Source: a virus. Taken from it: DNA of 36,462 bases. The notes under the pieces were generated by a model. That model was given only the letters and a program-made list of their open reading frames with translations, was not told the origin of the DNA and searched no databases. Made by a program: the position numbers and the translations under genes. The stretch is taken from the IMG/VR virus record IMGVR_UViG_3300019768_000012, positions 1 to 36,462 of that record. One strand, given 5' to 3'. Shown here piece after piece: positions 14,583 through 24,275 of this stretch. How positions within the stretch are numbered: the stretch's first letter is position 1; every line of letters begins with the position of its first letter.

Positions 14583-16088
14583 CTATCTGAATCTTTCCCC
14601 TGCTAATGCTTCTACTGCATCATCTGCATCATCCATAAGATCATAATATCTTTTAGCACCTTTAGCGTTAATTATTTCTCTTTTATTTTCTAATAATAAT
14701 TGCTTTGCTGTAGATGGATTAGTTTGTAAAGTTTCAATAAACACATTTTCAAAAGTTTTGTAATCATTAGTAGTGTCACCAGTAGTATCTAAACCTTGTT
14801 GTCCAGTAGCACCACTGCCACCTCTTGCTCTTTGTGCGTATGTGCTGTAATTATCGCCAAGATTAACTCCAAGTGCTCTGGCTATATCTTCATTAGCTTG
14901 TCCAGTTATACCCCATAATTGCATAGCTTGTGAAGGTGATAAATTAACCCCAGTTTCTAAAGGTTGTCCTGTAACAGGGTCTAAGTTTTGAGATTGAATC
15001 TTTTCTTGTCTAGCTAAGTTTAAGTATGGGATTAAAGGATCATTAGGATTAATAGCACTTCTTCTGTCTATTTCTGCTTGGTAATTACCAGCATATTGAC
15101 CAATTGTATTTAATTGTTCGTTAAAAGCTTGTTCTTCTGCTTCTCTTGCTCTATCTTGTGCATCTAACCCCTCTGCATAAGTTCTACGCTCTTGCAAGTC
15201 TGCTAATTCTTGTTGTCTTGCTAATTCTCTTTCTTGTGCTTCAAATTCAGATGCAGCTATATCACTAGCAAGTCCCGTTCTAACATCTGTCTCTCTTCTT
15301 GCTATATCAGCCAAAGTGTCAGCTTCTCTCTCTCTTAAACCACCTAATTCACCTTGTAAAGCTACATTTTGTGCTATTGTAGATTGTTGTTCTGCCCCTT
15401 GTGCTTGTTGGCCACCTCCGATACCTTTACTAGCTAAGAAATCACTAAAACCCTTTGCGCCTAATTCTGATTGAGTTTTAGCACCCGTTCTAGCTTGTCT
15501 AAATGCTGGCGCTACTAATGATCGTTCTTGATTTAACGCACTTAAACTTTGATTAGCTAACTTTTTAAGTGATTCAGCTTTGCTTTGATTTTTTATATTT
15601 GAAAAAGTATTTACAAAGTCATTAATATTAGAACTTCCAGAAGAAGCTACAACGTTATCATCTTTAGGTTTACTTATTTGTCTTTTGTAATCATCATAAC
15701 TTAAAAAAGCACTTCCTTTATTTCTAGCGTTCTGAACATATTCATTGTATTTAGGATCGTTAGTTTCTTCTGGATTTAATTGACTTGTAATAAATTTACC
15801 GTAATCAGTTAAATTACCTTTAGAATCATACTCTTTACCAGCTAATGCTGTTCCTGTAGCTTGTGGATTATATGATAAATTCGATTGTTTTGATAACTCT
15901 GCTTGTCTTTGATTTCTTTCCTCAACTAAATTTTTATAAGCTAAAGATAAGTCTCTGTTTTCTTTTGGTTCTTTTTTTGTAGTGTAAGGTGTAGAAATAT
16001 TAACAGATTTACCAGTGTTTTTTATTGTTTTAGGTCTATTTTGAATTTCTCTTATTCTTGCATATTCTTCTTTTGATAGTAATGCCAT
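14583..16088 (-). CDS. internal virion / ejection-type protein, coiled coil
   Basis: 501 residues. Residues about 160-340 are a long Glu/Gln/Ala/Arg coiled coil (EREADTLADIARRETD, ERELARQQELADLQER), flanked by low-complexity N- and C-termini. No enzyme motif is seen. It lies next to the 1104-residue protein, which suggests a shared role in the internal core or ejection channel. AAGGGGGTTAACTA precedes the ATG at 16088, which overlaps the stop of the helix-hairpin-helix gene. Confidence 0.6.
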   Translation of the reverse strand: MALLSKEEYARIREIQNRPKTIKNTGKSVNISTPYTTKKEPKENRDLSLAYKNLVEERNQRQAELSKQSNLSYNPQATGTALAGKEYDSKGNLTDYGKFITSQLNPEETNDPKYNEYVQNARNKGSAFLSYDDYKRQISKPKDDNVVASSGSSNINDFVNTFSNIKNQSKAESLKKLANQSLSALNQERSLVAPAFRQARTGAKTQSELGAKGFSDFLASKGIGGGQQAQGAEQQSTIAQNVALQGELGGLREREADTLADIARRETDVRTGLASDIAASEFEAQERELARQQELADLQERRTYAEGLDAQDRAREAEEQAFNEQLNTIGQYAGNYQAEIDRRSAINPNDPLIPYLNLARQEKIQSQNLDPVTGQPLETGVNLSPSQAMQLWGITGQANEDIARALGVNLGDNYSTYAQRARGGSGATGQQGLDTTGDTTNDYKTFENVFIETLQTNPSTAKQLLLENKREIINAKGAKRYYDLMDDADDAVEALAGERFR

Positions 16089-16444
16089 TAGTTAACCCCC
16101 TTTATATAGGTGAACTTTCTTAATTTTTCTATAGTTTTAAAAGATATACCGTTTATTTCTTCTAATTCCTCATAATCATCTAATCCGTTTTCTTTAATAT
16201 AATTATACACTAATTTAGCTTTATCTTCATTAATGTATTCGTTTAACTGTTCAATATCCATTTGTACGATGTTTTGTATTGGAACTATAATGTAATAGTT
16301 GCTTAAAACATATCCAGCGATACATAGAGATAATAGAGTTAATACGCTTATTTGAATAATATTAGTTTTAAAGGTAGAAGCTAATTTCTTAACTTCTCCT
16401 TTATCCACCGTTACTATTTTTATGTTTTTAGTAATGTTAAACAT
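16088..16444 (-). CDS. membrane-anchored helix-hairpin-helix protein, second copy
   Basis: 118 residues. A membrane span covers about residues 30-50 (IIQISVLTLLSLCIAGYVL). The C-terminal NEDKAKLVYNYIKENG ... LEEINGISFKTIEKL matches the ComEA-type helix-hairpin-helix pattern, with Gly-Ile-Ser in place of the usual Gly-Ile-Gly hairpin. It lies directly upstream of the two ejection-type genes. No clear ribosome binding site precedes the ATG at 16444, so coupling to the gene before is likely. Confidence 0.65.
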   Translation of the reverse strand: MFNITKNIKIVTVDKGEVKKLASTFKTNIIQISVLTLLSLCIAGYVLSNYYIIVPIQNIVQMDIEQLNEYINEDKAKLVYNYIKENGLDDYEELEEINGISFKTIEKLRKFTYIKGVN

Positions 16445-16445
16445 A

Positions 16446-16613
16446 TTACACGCTTAATGCAGTAACAACCATATCCATTAGTTCGTCGTGTTCTGCTTGA
16501 TTAATATCTCCGTTTGTTAGATATTTCGCAAGTGTTATATCCCTAAGTTTGGTTAATCCTGCTACGTCATATCTACCCATAAGTAGTGCTTTTTTAGTCA
16601 TATCGTAATACAT
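16446..16613 (-). CDS. 55-residue tail-associated protein, XkdX-like in position
   Basis: ATG at 16613 after GGGGGAAATCTA. The sequence YDMTKKALLMGRYDVAGLTK then NGDINQAEHDELMDMV is helical and resembles, in pattern and position behind the tail fibre, the short XkdX-type proteins of Gram-positive phages. Identity is uncertain. Confidence 0.5.
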   Translation of the reverse strand: MYYDMTKKALLMGRYDVAGLTKLRDITLAKYLTNGDINQAEHDELMDMVVTALSV

Positions 16614-16936
16614 TAGATTTCCCCCTTTATACGTTGAATTTCAACCCATAAAATAGCTGTGTTTTCTTCTTGTACTTCTATTTCGGTTTTTGGCGGTGTT
16701 GGTTGGCAACTTTCCCAATATTCAACATCTGCATCTGTCATTAATTCCATTGTATTCTTATACTTAGGACAACCACACTCTAAATACATAGGTGGGTTTA
16801 TGACACCTTCCCACTCAAAATGTCTACCACCTTCTTGGCATATACATGTATCCGTTTGTAACGGTTGTTCAAAAGCATCTGAAAAACCTTTTATTACTCT
16901 ATTATTAGAGTCGTGTCTTATATAGTGTTTATTCAT
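16613..16936 (-). CDS. tail-fibre-associated hypothetical protein
   Basis: 107 residues. The start YIRHDSNNRVIKGFSDAFEQP and the segment EGGRHFEW match a family found directly after tail fibre genes in Firmicutes phages; the end ENTAILWVEIQRIKGE is a helix. It may be a fibre tip or assembly helper. Three Cys (CICQ, CGC) may bind metal. AGGAGGTAAAA precedes the ATG. Confidence 0.6.
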   Translation of the reverse strand: MNKHYIRHDSNNRVIKGFSDAFEQPLQTDTCICQEGGRHFEWEGVINPPMYLECGCPKYKNTMELMTDADVEYWESCQPTPPKTEIEVQEENTAILWVEIQRIKGEI

Positions 16937-16945
16937 TTTTACCTC

Positions 16946-18199
16946 CTAAATTTCAGCATCTGCAAAAACTTTTTTAGTTGTTTTAATCCATACAAACGCA
17001 TCTGTAACACCGTGAGAAGTTTTATCCAACCTAAGACTACCATTAGAATCTAAGCTTGATAGCATAAAACCAGAAGATACGTTTCCGTCACTAACTACAA
17101 CATCGTAATCTGTACCCGTAACTGCTCCGTTAATAAATAAAGTTGGTGTAACTCTCATTTTAGTAGAAAGAGCAGAAGTTAAAAAAACTATATAATTAGG
17201 AGTATAAAAACCTAAAGTATGTCTACCAAATAGATCTAATAAATACCACGAACAATCTTCAAATTCATCTTTGTATTTCTTTGAAATAAAAGCATTAGCT
17301 TTATCTCCTATTTCTAATTTTGCATTAAATAAAGTCCCTGTATTAAACTCTACAATTAAATTAACGCCAGATGTTGCACTTTCCGTTATAGGAGAATCAC
17401 CAAAAGCATTCAAATCAACTCTTCCTTGAGATGTTCCTCCCCAACTTAGCGTATAATCATCTGATTGTAGGTTTGTTCCTAAAATCTCTTGGACTAAACT
17501 TCCCGAAGATATATTTAACGTAACAATTCCGTTAATTTCTGAAAAAGTGTAAGTACACCCTCCAGAACCAGCTTTCCATCTATCGTGACCATATACACCA
17601 GCTGATAATGTAACAGTTCCAGAAACCCCCCTTTGGTTAACACTAAAACCACCGTTAATTAATTCAGCACCACCTAATTGTTTAGGAGTTAATCCCATTT
17701 CGTAAGTAGCGACTCCGCCAGCTTGTTTTTTCATATCAGCGGCCATTTTTGTTTCTGTTAATGAATTATCTGGGATATTTAAAGGTGCTAAATCATCTAC
17801 ATATTTTTTAGTAACCGCTTGCGAATCAGTAGTAGGCGTCGGAACTATAGGACTTGATGTAAATGTTTTTACTCCATCTACAGATTGATTTCCAGTTAAT
17901 TTAACGTTATTAGTGTCTTTTGTATCTAAATCATCAGTAATAACCTTTACAGCTTTTAACTCATCCCCTACGTTATTAGTACCAAAAGTACCCTCCGCAC
18001 CTACCGAGTTAGCACCTGCATCATTTGGTGTTTCGCTTTGTATTTCTGCAATTAAACTAGTGTTTGTATAAGATTTAGCATCAATACCAGTTTGGTCAAA
18101 TGATAATTTAAGTGCTGAAGCTTGACCTTTTACTTGGTCTGGTTGGCTTTGTATGTTATTAGTAGCATACGCAGCTGGTGTTAAAATTTTCTTTGACAT
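16946..18199 (-). CDS. tail fibre / receptor-binding protein
   Basis: 417 residues. Residues 60-140 hold Asn/Asp-rich repeats and the QAVTKKYVDDLAPLN trimerisation-type segment common in phage fibres. The C-terminal half, from NGGFSVNQRGVSGTVTL and YGHDRWKAGSGG to FEDCSWYLLD, is a jelly-roll receptor-binding head seen in many fibres. It should decide host range. GGAGGTAACAC precedes the ATG at 18199. Confidence 0.85.
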   Translation of the reverse strand: MSKKILTPAAYATNNIQSQPDQVKGQASALKLSFDQTGIDAKSYTNTSLIAEIQSETPNDAGANSVGAEGTFGTNNVGDELKAVKVITDDLDTKDTNNVKLTGNQSVDGVKTFTSSPIVPTPTTDSQAVTKKYVDDLAPLNIPDNSLTETKMAADMKKQAGGVATYEMGLTPKQLGGAELINGGFSVNQRGVSGTVTLSAGVYGHDRWKAGSGGCTYTFSEINGIVTLNISSGSLVQEILGTNLQSDDYTLSWGGTSQGRVDLNAFGDSPITESATSGVNLIVEFNTGTLFNAKLEIGDKANAFISKKYKDEFEDCSWYLLDLFGRHTLGFYTPNYIVFLTSALSTKMRVTPTLFINGAVTGTDYDVVVSDGNVSSGFMLSSLDSNGSLRLDKTSHGVTDAFVWIKTTKKVFADAEI

Positions 18200-18209
18200 G
18201 TGTTACCTC

Positions 18210-20042
18210 CTATCTACTATAACCTTGTGTTTGTGCTTGTAATAGTAATTTTAGTACTGTTAAAGTTTCGTTATTCGTATCATTCATAAAAATTACTTGT
18301 AAATAAGTAAATTTCTTTATTTTACCTCTGAATCTGTGAGGTTGTGGGTTAACGTTTGTTAAAAAAGAAAAATCATCAAAATCAATATTATCAAAATCAA
18401 TTAAATTGTAACTAACTAAAAATTCTTTTGAATCTTCTTCATTTTTTCTATCCGTTACAAATTTTACTAATGTTGAAGTTTTACTGTCTGCTTTAATTGA
18501 GATCCATTCATTAGTCATAATTTTTCTATACTCTAATGAATCAAAATCAGCAAATCCAGTTTTCATAACACATGGTATAGAATCACCTAAAACTTCTCTA
18601 TCTGAAGTATATTCGTCATCAAACCTTGATACAAAACCATTACCAGCAAAATAAATTTGTCCTTCTATTTCAATAAATTCTGTTGCAGCTACATTAGAGT
18701 ATCTATAAAACGTATCGTTTCCATAGTTCCATATATACACATAACCACCAATATTAAGCCAGTATTCTTTTTCGTTTTGATTGTCAAACGTTACAGCGGT
18801 AGATAAATCAAGCACTTGTAAGCTTAATTTTAACCTATCAGAAACTATGCGCGCGTTACGTTCATCTTCTACACTTGTAGCACTTGACCAAAGCCACATA
18901 GAAAAACCATCTAATGATAATGGGTTATTTTCTATCAATCTAACTTGATTAGGTGCTAGGTTTCCCACTGCCACGTTTAAGTCTCTATATGGGTAATTAA
19001 ATTTATTTAATCCTGTGTTATTAGCATAGTTAGGATTTAACTCTGGTGTTACAATCTTAGTTTCGTTCTTTTTAAACACTAATAACGATTGGTATTGAGG
19101 CTCTAAATCTGTTATAGCAAATTCATCGGTTCCAACTGATACAAAAGAGTTAACAGGGAAATAGTTAGCTTTTAAAATACCACTGAATCTAAATCTATTT
19201 TTTTCATTAGGATTACCCCATATAAAAAGGTTTGTATCGTTTTCCACACCGTACGCAATAGCGTATTTATTGTTTTTAACTAAGTCTGTGCTTCCTGCAA
19301 CTGCTTTTACCCATGTAATTATAACTGGTAATTCGTTACCAGGTGCTACTGTAAAAGTAACTTGGCCCAGTGTTCTGTTAACTGTAAAATCTACTCCTTC
19401 TGTTTTAGGAACACCACTTATAGAAGCTAATACTTCATCTGCATCTATTGTTGTTTCTGCTAATTGATAAAGTGTAGATGATCCATCACCTATAAATGTT
19501 TGTGACTTTTGACCAGTTAACAGGTTTACTTCTTCGAATAGCGTTCCACCTCCTGCTGGTGGTGCATTAATAGCAACTGTAGGAATATAAGGGACTACAT
19601 CTTGGTAAGTTGTACCGTCATACTCTTTGTAGTCTGTACCATTCAAGAAATATACTTTACCTTCAAACCAAAACATACTAGTTTTTACATCTGTTATGTT
19701 ACCTATGATAGTAACTACTCCTATTGTAATTAATTCGCTTATAAGAGTATTGTCAACAGCTATAGACAAGTTATATTCATATACTTGACCATTCCAACAT
19801 ATAAGCATAATGTTTTTACCATTCAATTGAAACTCTGCTATACCTTGAACGTTACCAGCTCCAAAATTAACAAATTTATGATGTCCTGGTCTTTTCTGCA
19901 ACTTATAATCTTTAGTAATTCTAAAGTTGTCACAAATTAGAGCCTCACCAACTTCTAGCTCTGTTTCACCTACAGCTTCATTAATACCAAGAAACTTACT
20001 TAATTCAATTGGTGATGGTGGTTTTCTAAATTTATAAGCCAT
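18210..20042 (-). CDS. tail tube protein B, T7 gp12-like (nozzle)
   Basis: 610 residues, beta-rich throughout. The opening EAVGETELEVGEALICDNFR and LQKRPGHHKFVNF match the start of gp12-like stubby-tail nozzle proteins, and regular blade-like repeats follow. It follows the gp11-like gene by one base, as in podoviruses. GGAGGTTAAT precedes the ATG. Confidence 0.75.
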   Translation of the reverse strand: MAYKFRKPPSPIELSKFLGINEAVGETELEVGEALICDNFRITKDYKLQKRPGHHKFVNFGAGNVQGIAEFQLNGKNIMLICWNGQVYEYNLSIAVDNTLISELITIGVVTIIGNITDVKTSMFWFEGKVYFLNGTDYKEYDGTTYQDVVPYIPTVAINAPPAGGGTLFEEVNLLTGQKSQTFIGDGSSTLYQLAETTIDADEVLASISGVPKTEGVDFTVNRTLGQVTFTVAPGNELPVIITWVKAVAGSTDLVKNNKYAIAYGVENDTNLFIWGNPNEKNRFRFSGILKANYFPVNSFVSVGTDEFAITDLEPQYQSLLVFKKNETKIVTPELNPNYANNTGLNKFNYPYRDLNVAVGNLAPNQVRLIENNPLSLDGFSMWLWSSATSVEDERNARIVSDRLKLSLQVLDLSTAVTFDNQNEKEYWLNIGGYVYIWNYGNDTFYRYSNVAATEFIEIEGQIYFAGNGFVSRFDDEYTSDREVLGDSIPCVMKTGFADFDSLEYRKIMTNEWISIKADSKTSTLVKFVTDRKNEEDSKEFLVSYNLIDFDNIDFDDFSFLTNVNPQPHRFRGKIKKFTYLQVIFMNDTNNETLTVLKLLLQAQTQGYSR

Positions 20043-20043
20043 A

Positions 20044-20967
20044 TTAACCTCCGTAGAAGTCCACTATGATCTCCGCGCTTAATGGTTCATCACTCGTAGC
20101 TTCTTGTTTGTTTTCTATTCTCCTGCTATCAGCCCAGTTAATTAAGTTGTCGTTTTCTGAAAAACCTAATTTAGTAATAACATCGTAAATAATTGTTTGT
20201 GCAAAAGTTGTATTCATTTGCAATTCATCATCTAGTGAAGTTATTGTAACTGGTACTGGTTTGTAAGTAATTCTAATTGTTCCTTCGTAATAAAAGTTGT
20301 AATAAAAATCCCTAAAGTTTTCTAACTTGTAGTTAGCAGATTGACTGTATTGTCTTTGAGGAAATTCCTCTACAACCATATCAACAGAGTTAAAATCACT
20401 AGGTAAATCATACTTAACCCAAGGCTCGTAAGTTGGTACTTTGTCAGCTTGGTATAAATATTGCCACAAAGCCCTATTCATGTGCCTAAAATGAGTTGTA
20501 CCACTTACTTTTAGTCTAACTGGGTTTGATGTATCACTTACATTTAAAACGTCTTTAAACGTTGTTCTTGTAGTTATAGAGGTAGGTGTTAAAACTACTA
20601 AATCTACCCATAAACTACCTATTCTTTCTTGATATGTTAATACACAGTCACCATCTACTTGTATAGAGTACCCTTGTACGTTGTTTATTCCTGCTTCGTT
20701 AGGGTAATACTGATCTTCTCCTTCAAAGTCTACAATTTCAAAGTTAGATAGCAACCCGAGTCTATTAATCGGTGGCTTTCTTACAAGTTCAATAGGTTTA
20801 GTGTTCTTGTTATATTTCCACATTTCCTTTTGTGACATGTCTGTGAATTCAATTACTTTTTTCTCAATGTCAATATTATCTTCATCAGATACTGGAACAC
20901 CATCTTCGGTGAACTCATCCAACAGAGATAATATTTTGTTGTATATTTCTTCTCTTACAGTTGGCAT
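20044..20967 (-). CDS. tail tube protein A, T7 gp11-like
   Basis: 307 residues. The N-terminal helix pair MPTVREEIYNKILSLLDEF is followed by a carbohydrate-binding-like beta domain (ILNVSDTSNPVRLKV region). The C-terminal TTFAQTIIYDVITKLGFSEND helix and the position before the gp12-like gene fit a gp11-type adaptor ring under the portal. GGGAGGGTTAAT precedes the ATG. Confidence 0.65.
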   Translation of the reverse strand: MPTVREEIYNKILSLLDEFTEDGVPVSDEDNIDIEKKVIEFTDMSQKEMWKYNKNTKPIELVRKPPINRLGLLSNFEIVDFEGEDQYYPNEAGINNVQGYSIQVDGDCVLTYQERIGSLWVDLVVLTPTSITTRTTFKDVLNVSDTSNPVRLKVSGTTHFRHMNRALWQYLYQADKVPTYEPWVKYDLPSDFNSVDMVVEEFPQRQYSQSANYKLENFRDFYYNFYYEGTIRITYKPVPVTITSLDDELQMNTTFAQTIIYDVITKLGFSENDNLINWADSRRIENKQEATSDEPLSAEIIVDFYGG

Positions 20968-20968
20968 A

Positions 20969-21724
20969 TTAACCCTCCCTGTTACCTTCTACAACTGCTT
21001 CAAAACTACTTATAGTTGAAAGGTTATCTTGTACTAATATTTGCAATTCTTCGTTTTTTTCTAAAACTATTGGATTACCCAACTTATTAAATGTTAACCT
21101 TCCACTTAATCCGTTTATAGCTTGTGGAAATGAAGGGTCAAAGAAAGCAAAATCATACATAATTAATTGAAGTCTATTGTTTGTCTTTGCGTTAAAATAG
21201 TTTGTATATGTTCCGTCTGCGTTTTTCTTTCTAATCTCAATACCTCTAGTTAATCCTGGTGCTGCTATATCTCCAAATCCATCAAATGGCGGACTTGCAT
21301 CACAAACCATATTGATTAACATTCTAGTTAAATTTATTCTTTTATCAAATGAATTTTTATACACAAACTCAATTGGTGTAGTTTCCCCATTAACGTTTAA
21401 TAAGAAATTTTCTCTGTTAATAAACGAATCAGATGTAAACGCTCTATCTAAAGGTCTATCTAAAGTAAGTACGTTAGCTACATTAGTTAATACTTCTGCG
21501 TAAAAAGTAGTTGGAATACCGTTAAATTCTTCTTCTAATTTAATTAAAGAATTAGCAACAAATCCAGTAGAATCAACTAAAGTTAAAGTGTATTCACCAA
21601 CCACAGCATCTAAAGCTAATTCGTAACTATTTTGTAAGTCTTGTGCCAATGGGCCTATTAATAACCTATTATTAGCATTTAATTTTTTAATTAATTTAGT
21701 GTTAGTTTCATTTTGTAAAGCCAT
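20969..21724 (-). CDS. structural protein of unknown role
   Basis: 251 residues, mostly beta strands (EYTLTLVDSTGFVANSLIKL, AEVLTNVANVLTLDRPLDRA). It is between the head and tail genes, so a connector or tail component is likely. No family recognised. GGAGGTGTAAA precedes the ATG. Confidence 0.6.
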   Translation of the reverse strand: MALQNETNTKLIKKLNANNRLLIGPLAQDLQNSYELALDAVVGEYTLTLVDSTGFVANSLIKLEEEFNGIPTTFYAEVLTNVANVLTLDRPLDRAFTSDSFINRENFLLNVNGETTPIEFVYKNSFDKRINLTRMLINMVCDASPPFDGFGDIAAPGLTRGIEIRKKNADGTYTNYFNAKTNNRLQLIMYDFAFFDPSFPQAINGLSGRLTFNKLGNPIVLEKNEELQILVQDNLSTISSFEAVVEGNREG

Positions 21725-21725
21725 T

Positions 21726-22046
21726 TTACACCTCCAATGCTTCTATCAATTTAGTTTTACTCATTTTGTAAGTGTTAATACCTTTTTCAGATGCCATGCT
21801 TTTTAACTCTTGATAAGATAACTCTTTTAAATTAAGTTCTCCATCAGCTTTATGTTCTTTTACTGTATCTACTACTTCAAATAGAGTAGTTAATTTTTTA
21901 ATATCTGTAGCAGTTAATTTAGTTTCGTCAATTTCAGCTAAACCGTTTTCGTCAAATCTAAAAAATGGTACAACTCTAAACCCACCGCCGTATTTTCTAA
22001 CTTTTCTTTGTACAATTCTTCCTGGTACTTTAGTTTTGAGAATCAT
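21726..22046 (-). CDS. structural-region protein with SAP/Rho-N-like C-terminus
   Basis: 106 residues. The C-terminal ELSYQELKSMASEKGINTY and KTKLIEALEV match the short helix-extended-loop-helix found in SAP, LEM and Rho N-terminal domains, which often bind nucleic acid or act as an adaptor. The N-terminus is basic (KVPGRIVQRKVRKYGGG). AGGAGGTATAT precedes the ATG at 22046. Confidence 0.6.
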   Translation of the reverse strand: MILKTKVPGRIVQRKVRKYGGGFRVVPFFRFDENGLAEIDETKLTATDIKKLTTLFEVVDTVKEHKADGELNLKELSYQELKSMASEKGINTYKMSKTKLIEALEV

Positions 22047-22060
22047 ATATACCTCCTAAT

Positions 22061-22092
22061 AAAAAAGAGGTGAAGGTATAAACCCCCACCTC
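22061..22092 (-). terminator. terminator after the capsid/decoration genes
   Basis: On the minus strand, GAGGTG...CACCTC with inner GGT-TTAT-ACC, then T6. Probably leaky, since tail genes follow without an obvious promoter; it would raise head over tail protein levels. Confidence 0.65.
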
Positions 22093-22103
22093 CGTAAGTG
22101 TAA

Positions 22104-22481
22104 TTAATCTGTTAATGCTAATGGTGCGTTTAATTGTGTTAATAATACGTTTGTTACCGTACCACTAAAAGCAGTGTTATCTTGATCTAAGATTTCAAAT
22201 GTAACCTTTTGAGTAGATGGGTCTTTAAATCTATTTGATTCAAGAGGCCCAATTACTGCAAATTCGCCAGCTGCAATGTCAACGTCTAAATCAACAAATC
22301 CAGCACCGAAACCATCAGCAGATACTTTAATTCTACAATCTAAAGCATCACCATTCTCTACTAATAAGATAATCTTATCATCACTTCTATCATAAACCAT
22401 TGTTTGAGATGCAGCACCAGCAGTTTTTAGCCATACAGCACCATCATTTCTAAGTTGTTGAACTTTTACTAAATCAGCCAT
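22104..22481 (-). CDS. probable head decoration protein
   Basis: 125 residues, beta-rich (KIILLVENGDALDCRIKVSAD, FVDLDVDIAAGEFAVIGPLE), with the size and position right after the capsid gene expected of an Ig-like or trimeric decoration protein. GGAGGAATAACGA precedes the ATG. No specific family recognised. Confidence 0.6.
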   Translation of the reverse strand: MADLVKVQQLRNDGAVWLKTAGAASQTMVYDRSDDKIILLVENGDALDCRIKVSADGFGAGFVDLDVDIAAGEFAVIGPLESNRFKDPSTQKVTFEILDQDNTAFSGTVTNVLLTQLNAPLALTD

Positions 22482-22494
22482 TCGTTATTCCTCC

Positions 22495-23343
22495 TTAAAT
22501 AGTAGTTTCAGCAGCCATAGTTAAGTTTAAAGCTACTAATTCTAACGGTTTAACAGTTTTAGCACCGTAAACATGTAAGCCTTTAACAGCATCAGAGAAC
22601 GAGTTTTCTGGTCTGTATTTTTCTGTTTTCATGATTTGTTCAGCATAAGCAATAGCTTCTTTTGTTCTCATCATACAGAAAGTTTGTGCAGAGTCTGGGT
22701 CTGTACCAGTTCCGATTAAGTTATTAGATACATAAATCATCATACCTAGTTGCATTGAGTTACCAACCTTACCAGATGCAATTGTTTTACCTGTATCCGT
22801 GTAAACGATATCAGCAAGGATCATCTTATTTAATACGTAAGGCGAAACTTCTAAGCACATATCGCCATCATCAACGTTATTTGCCATTAAGATAGTCTTA
22901 GCTTTCATTAATGTAGATAATACGTTACCAGATGTTAAAGCGCCTTCAGTAACAGTTACGTTAGCATCAGCATATTTAGCAGCTACAAACGCTTCAGAAG
23001 CATTCTTTAAACCGATAATAGCTTTTCTAATACCTTCTTGAAGAACTCCACCAGTAGTTTGCTTTTCGTCTACATCATCAATGTAAAATGCAAAGTACTT
23101 TGATTCAGTGATTTCTAACCATCTTGATTCATCGTTTAATTCTTCTGGTGTAATAACAGTTGAATTAGGTGTGTAATCTCCGATAGTAGGCTCATTGATT
23201 GAATTGATCTTAACTCTTGAACCAACACCCGTAATTTGACCACTCCATTGAGTAGTACAGTTCTTTACTAATACTTGTTTCTTGTCTAACTCTTTTAAAA
23301 TCTTGCTAGACCACAGTTCTGGAATAAAGTTTTTTACTGACAT
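22495..23343 (-). CDS. major capsid protein
   Basis: 282 residues. The start VKNFIPELWSSKILKELDKKQVL, the beta segment GSRVKINSI, the long spine-helix region around ITESKYFAFYIDDVDEKQT, and the closing KAVKGLHVYGAKTV-type block fit HK97-fold coat proteins of Gram-positive phages. It follows the scaffold gene and has a strong ribosome binding site (GGAGGAGAAATAT). Confidence 0.85.
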   Translation of the reverse strand: MSVKNFIPELWSSKILKELDKKQVLVKNCTTQWSGQITGVGSRVKINSINEPTIGDYTPNSTVITPEELNDESRWLEITESKYFAFYIDDVDEKQTTGGVLQEGIRKAIIGLKNASEAFVAAKYADANVTVTEGALTSGNVLSTLMKAKTILMANNVDDGDMCLEVSPYVLNKMILADIVYTDTGKTIASGKVGNSMQLGMMIYVSNNLIGTGTDPDSAQTFCMMRTKEAIAYAEQIMKTEKYRPENSFSDAVKGLHVYGAKTVKPLELVALNLTMAAETTI

Positions 23344-23355
23344 ATATTTCTCCTC

Positions 23356-24225
23356 CTAATTAAAGTATCCAGACTTCTCAATCATTTTCCAGTTCTTTTC
23401 AATCCATTTAGATTTTTCCGAACTAGGTAACGCCGATAATGTCTGTTCTATTTTTTCATGTGATAAAGTAGCTTCATCTGAAGCCTTAGCTTTTAACTCG
23501 CCTGTTGAAGTTTCTTTATTTTTAGCAAGTTTCTTCAAAGTGTTTTGTTCAGTTTCAGTTTTAATACTCATAAGTAAGTGATCGGTATACGCTTCCTTCA
23601 TAGATTCTCCATTTTCGTATGCATCGATTACTGACTTAGGTAAATTATTTGGATCAAGTTCTTCTGTAAACGTACCAGCTTCAAACTTCCCTTGATGCCA
23701 ATTAACGAAACCTTCCATATCCCTTGTTCTCTTGTCTTGTTGATTTCCAAAGGCTTTGCTAACGTATTCTTCAGCTTCTTTCTGTGCTGCTTCTTCACTC
23801 ATTCCATTTTTCACATATTCATTGTATTTTTCATTAGTTCTAATAGCTTTTACAAACTCCGCTCCATCTTCATAGCCAGAAACTTTCATGTATTCATCTA
23901 GCCATTTGTAATGAGGCGAGTTAGTCTTAGCTTCTAACTCTGATAATTTCTCTTTGTATCTAGGTAAAGCACTGCCCATTTCAGCAGCTTCTTTCAATTC
24001 TTCGATAGTTTCAAACCTTTTAGGGTTCTTATTGAATTGAATTTCAAACCTTTCTAAAAAAGATTTATCAGCATCGGTGTAGTCTGGTTCCGCTTCTTCT
24101 GTATCTTCCTCTTCGGATGGCATTTCCTCTGTAGGTTCTTCAGCTTCCATAGATTCCTCAACTACTGGTTCTTCTACTCCCTCTTCTTCCGAGAATAGTT
24201 GTAAATCAAACTTTTGTTTAAGCAT
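23356..24225 (-). CDS. capsid scaffolding protein
   Basis: 289 residues from the ATG at 24225 (MLKQKFDLQLFSEEE), nine bases after AAGGAG; an ATG 6 bases upstream is also possible. Very acidic N-terminus (EEPTEEMPSEEEDTEEAE), then charged helices and a basic C-terminal helix (SSEKSKWIEKNWKMIEK) that would contact the coat, as in scaffolds. It is directly before the capsid gene. Confidence 0.8.
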   Translation of the reverse strand: MLKQKFDLQLFSEEEGVEEPVVEESMEAEEPTEEMPSEEEDTEEAEPDYTDADKSFLERFEIQFNKNPKRFETIEELKEAAEMGSALPRYKEKLSELEAKTNSPHYKWLDEYMKVSGYEDGAEFVKAIRTNEKYNEYVKNGMSEEAAQKEAEEYVSKAFGNQQDKRTRDMEGFVNWHQGKFEAGTFTEELDPNNLPKSVIDAYENGESMKEAYTDHLLMSIKTETEQNTLKKLAKNKETSTGELKAKASDEATLSHEKIEQTLSALPSSEKSKWIEKNWKMIEKSGYFN

Positions 24226-24275
24226 TGGCATATGCTCCTTTCTTTTGTATAAACAATCCCTGGCATGGGATATAT

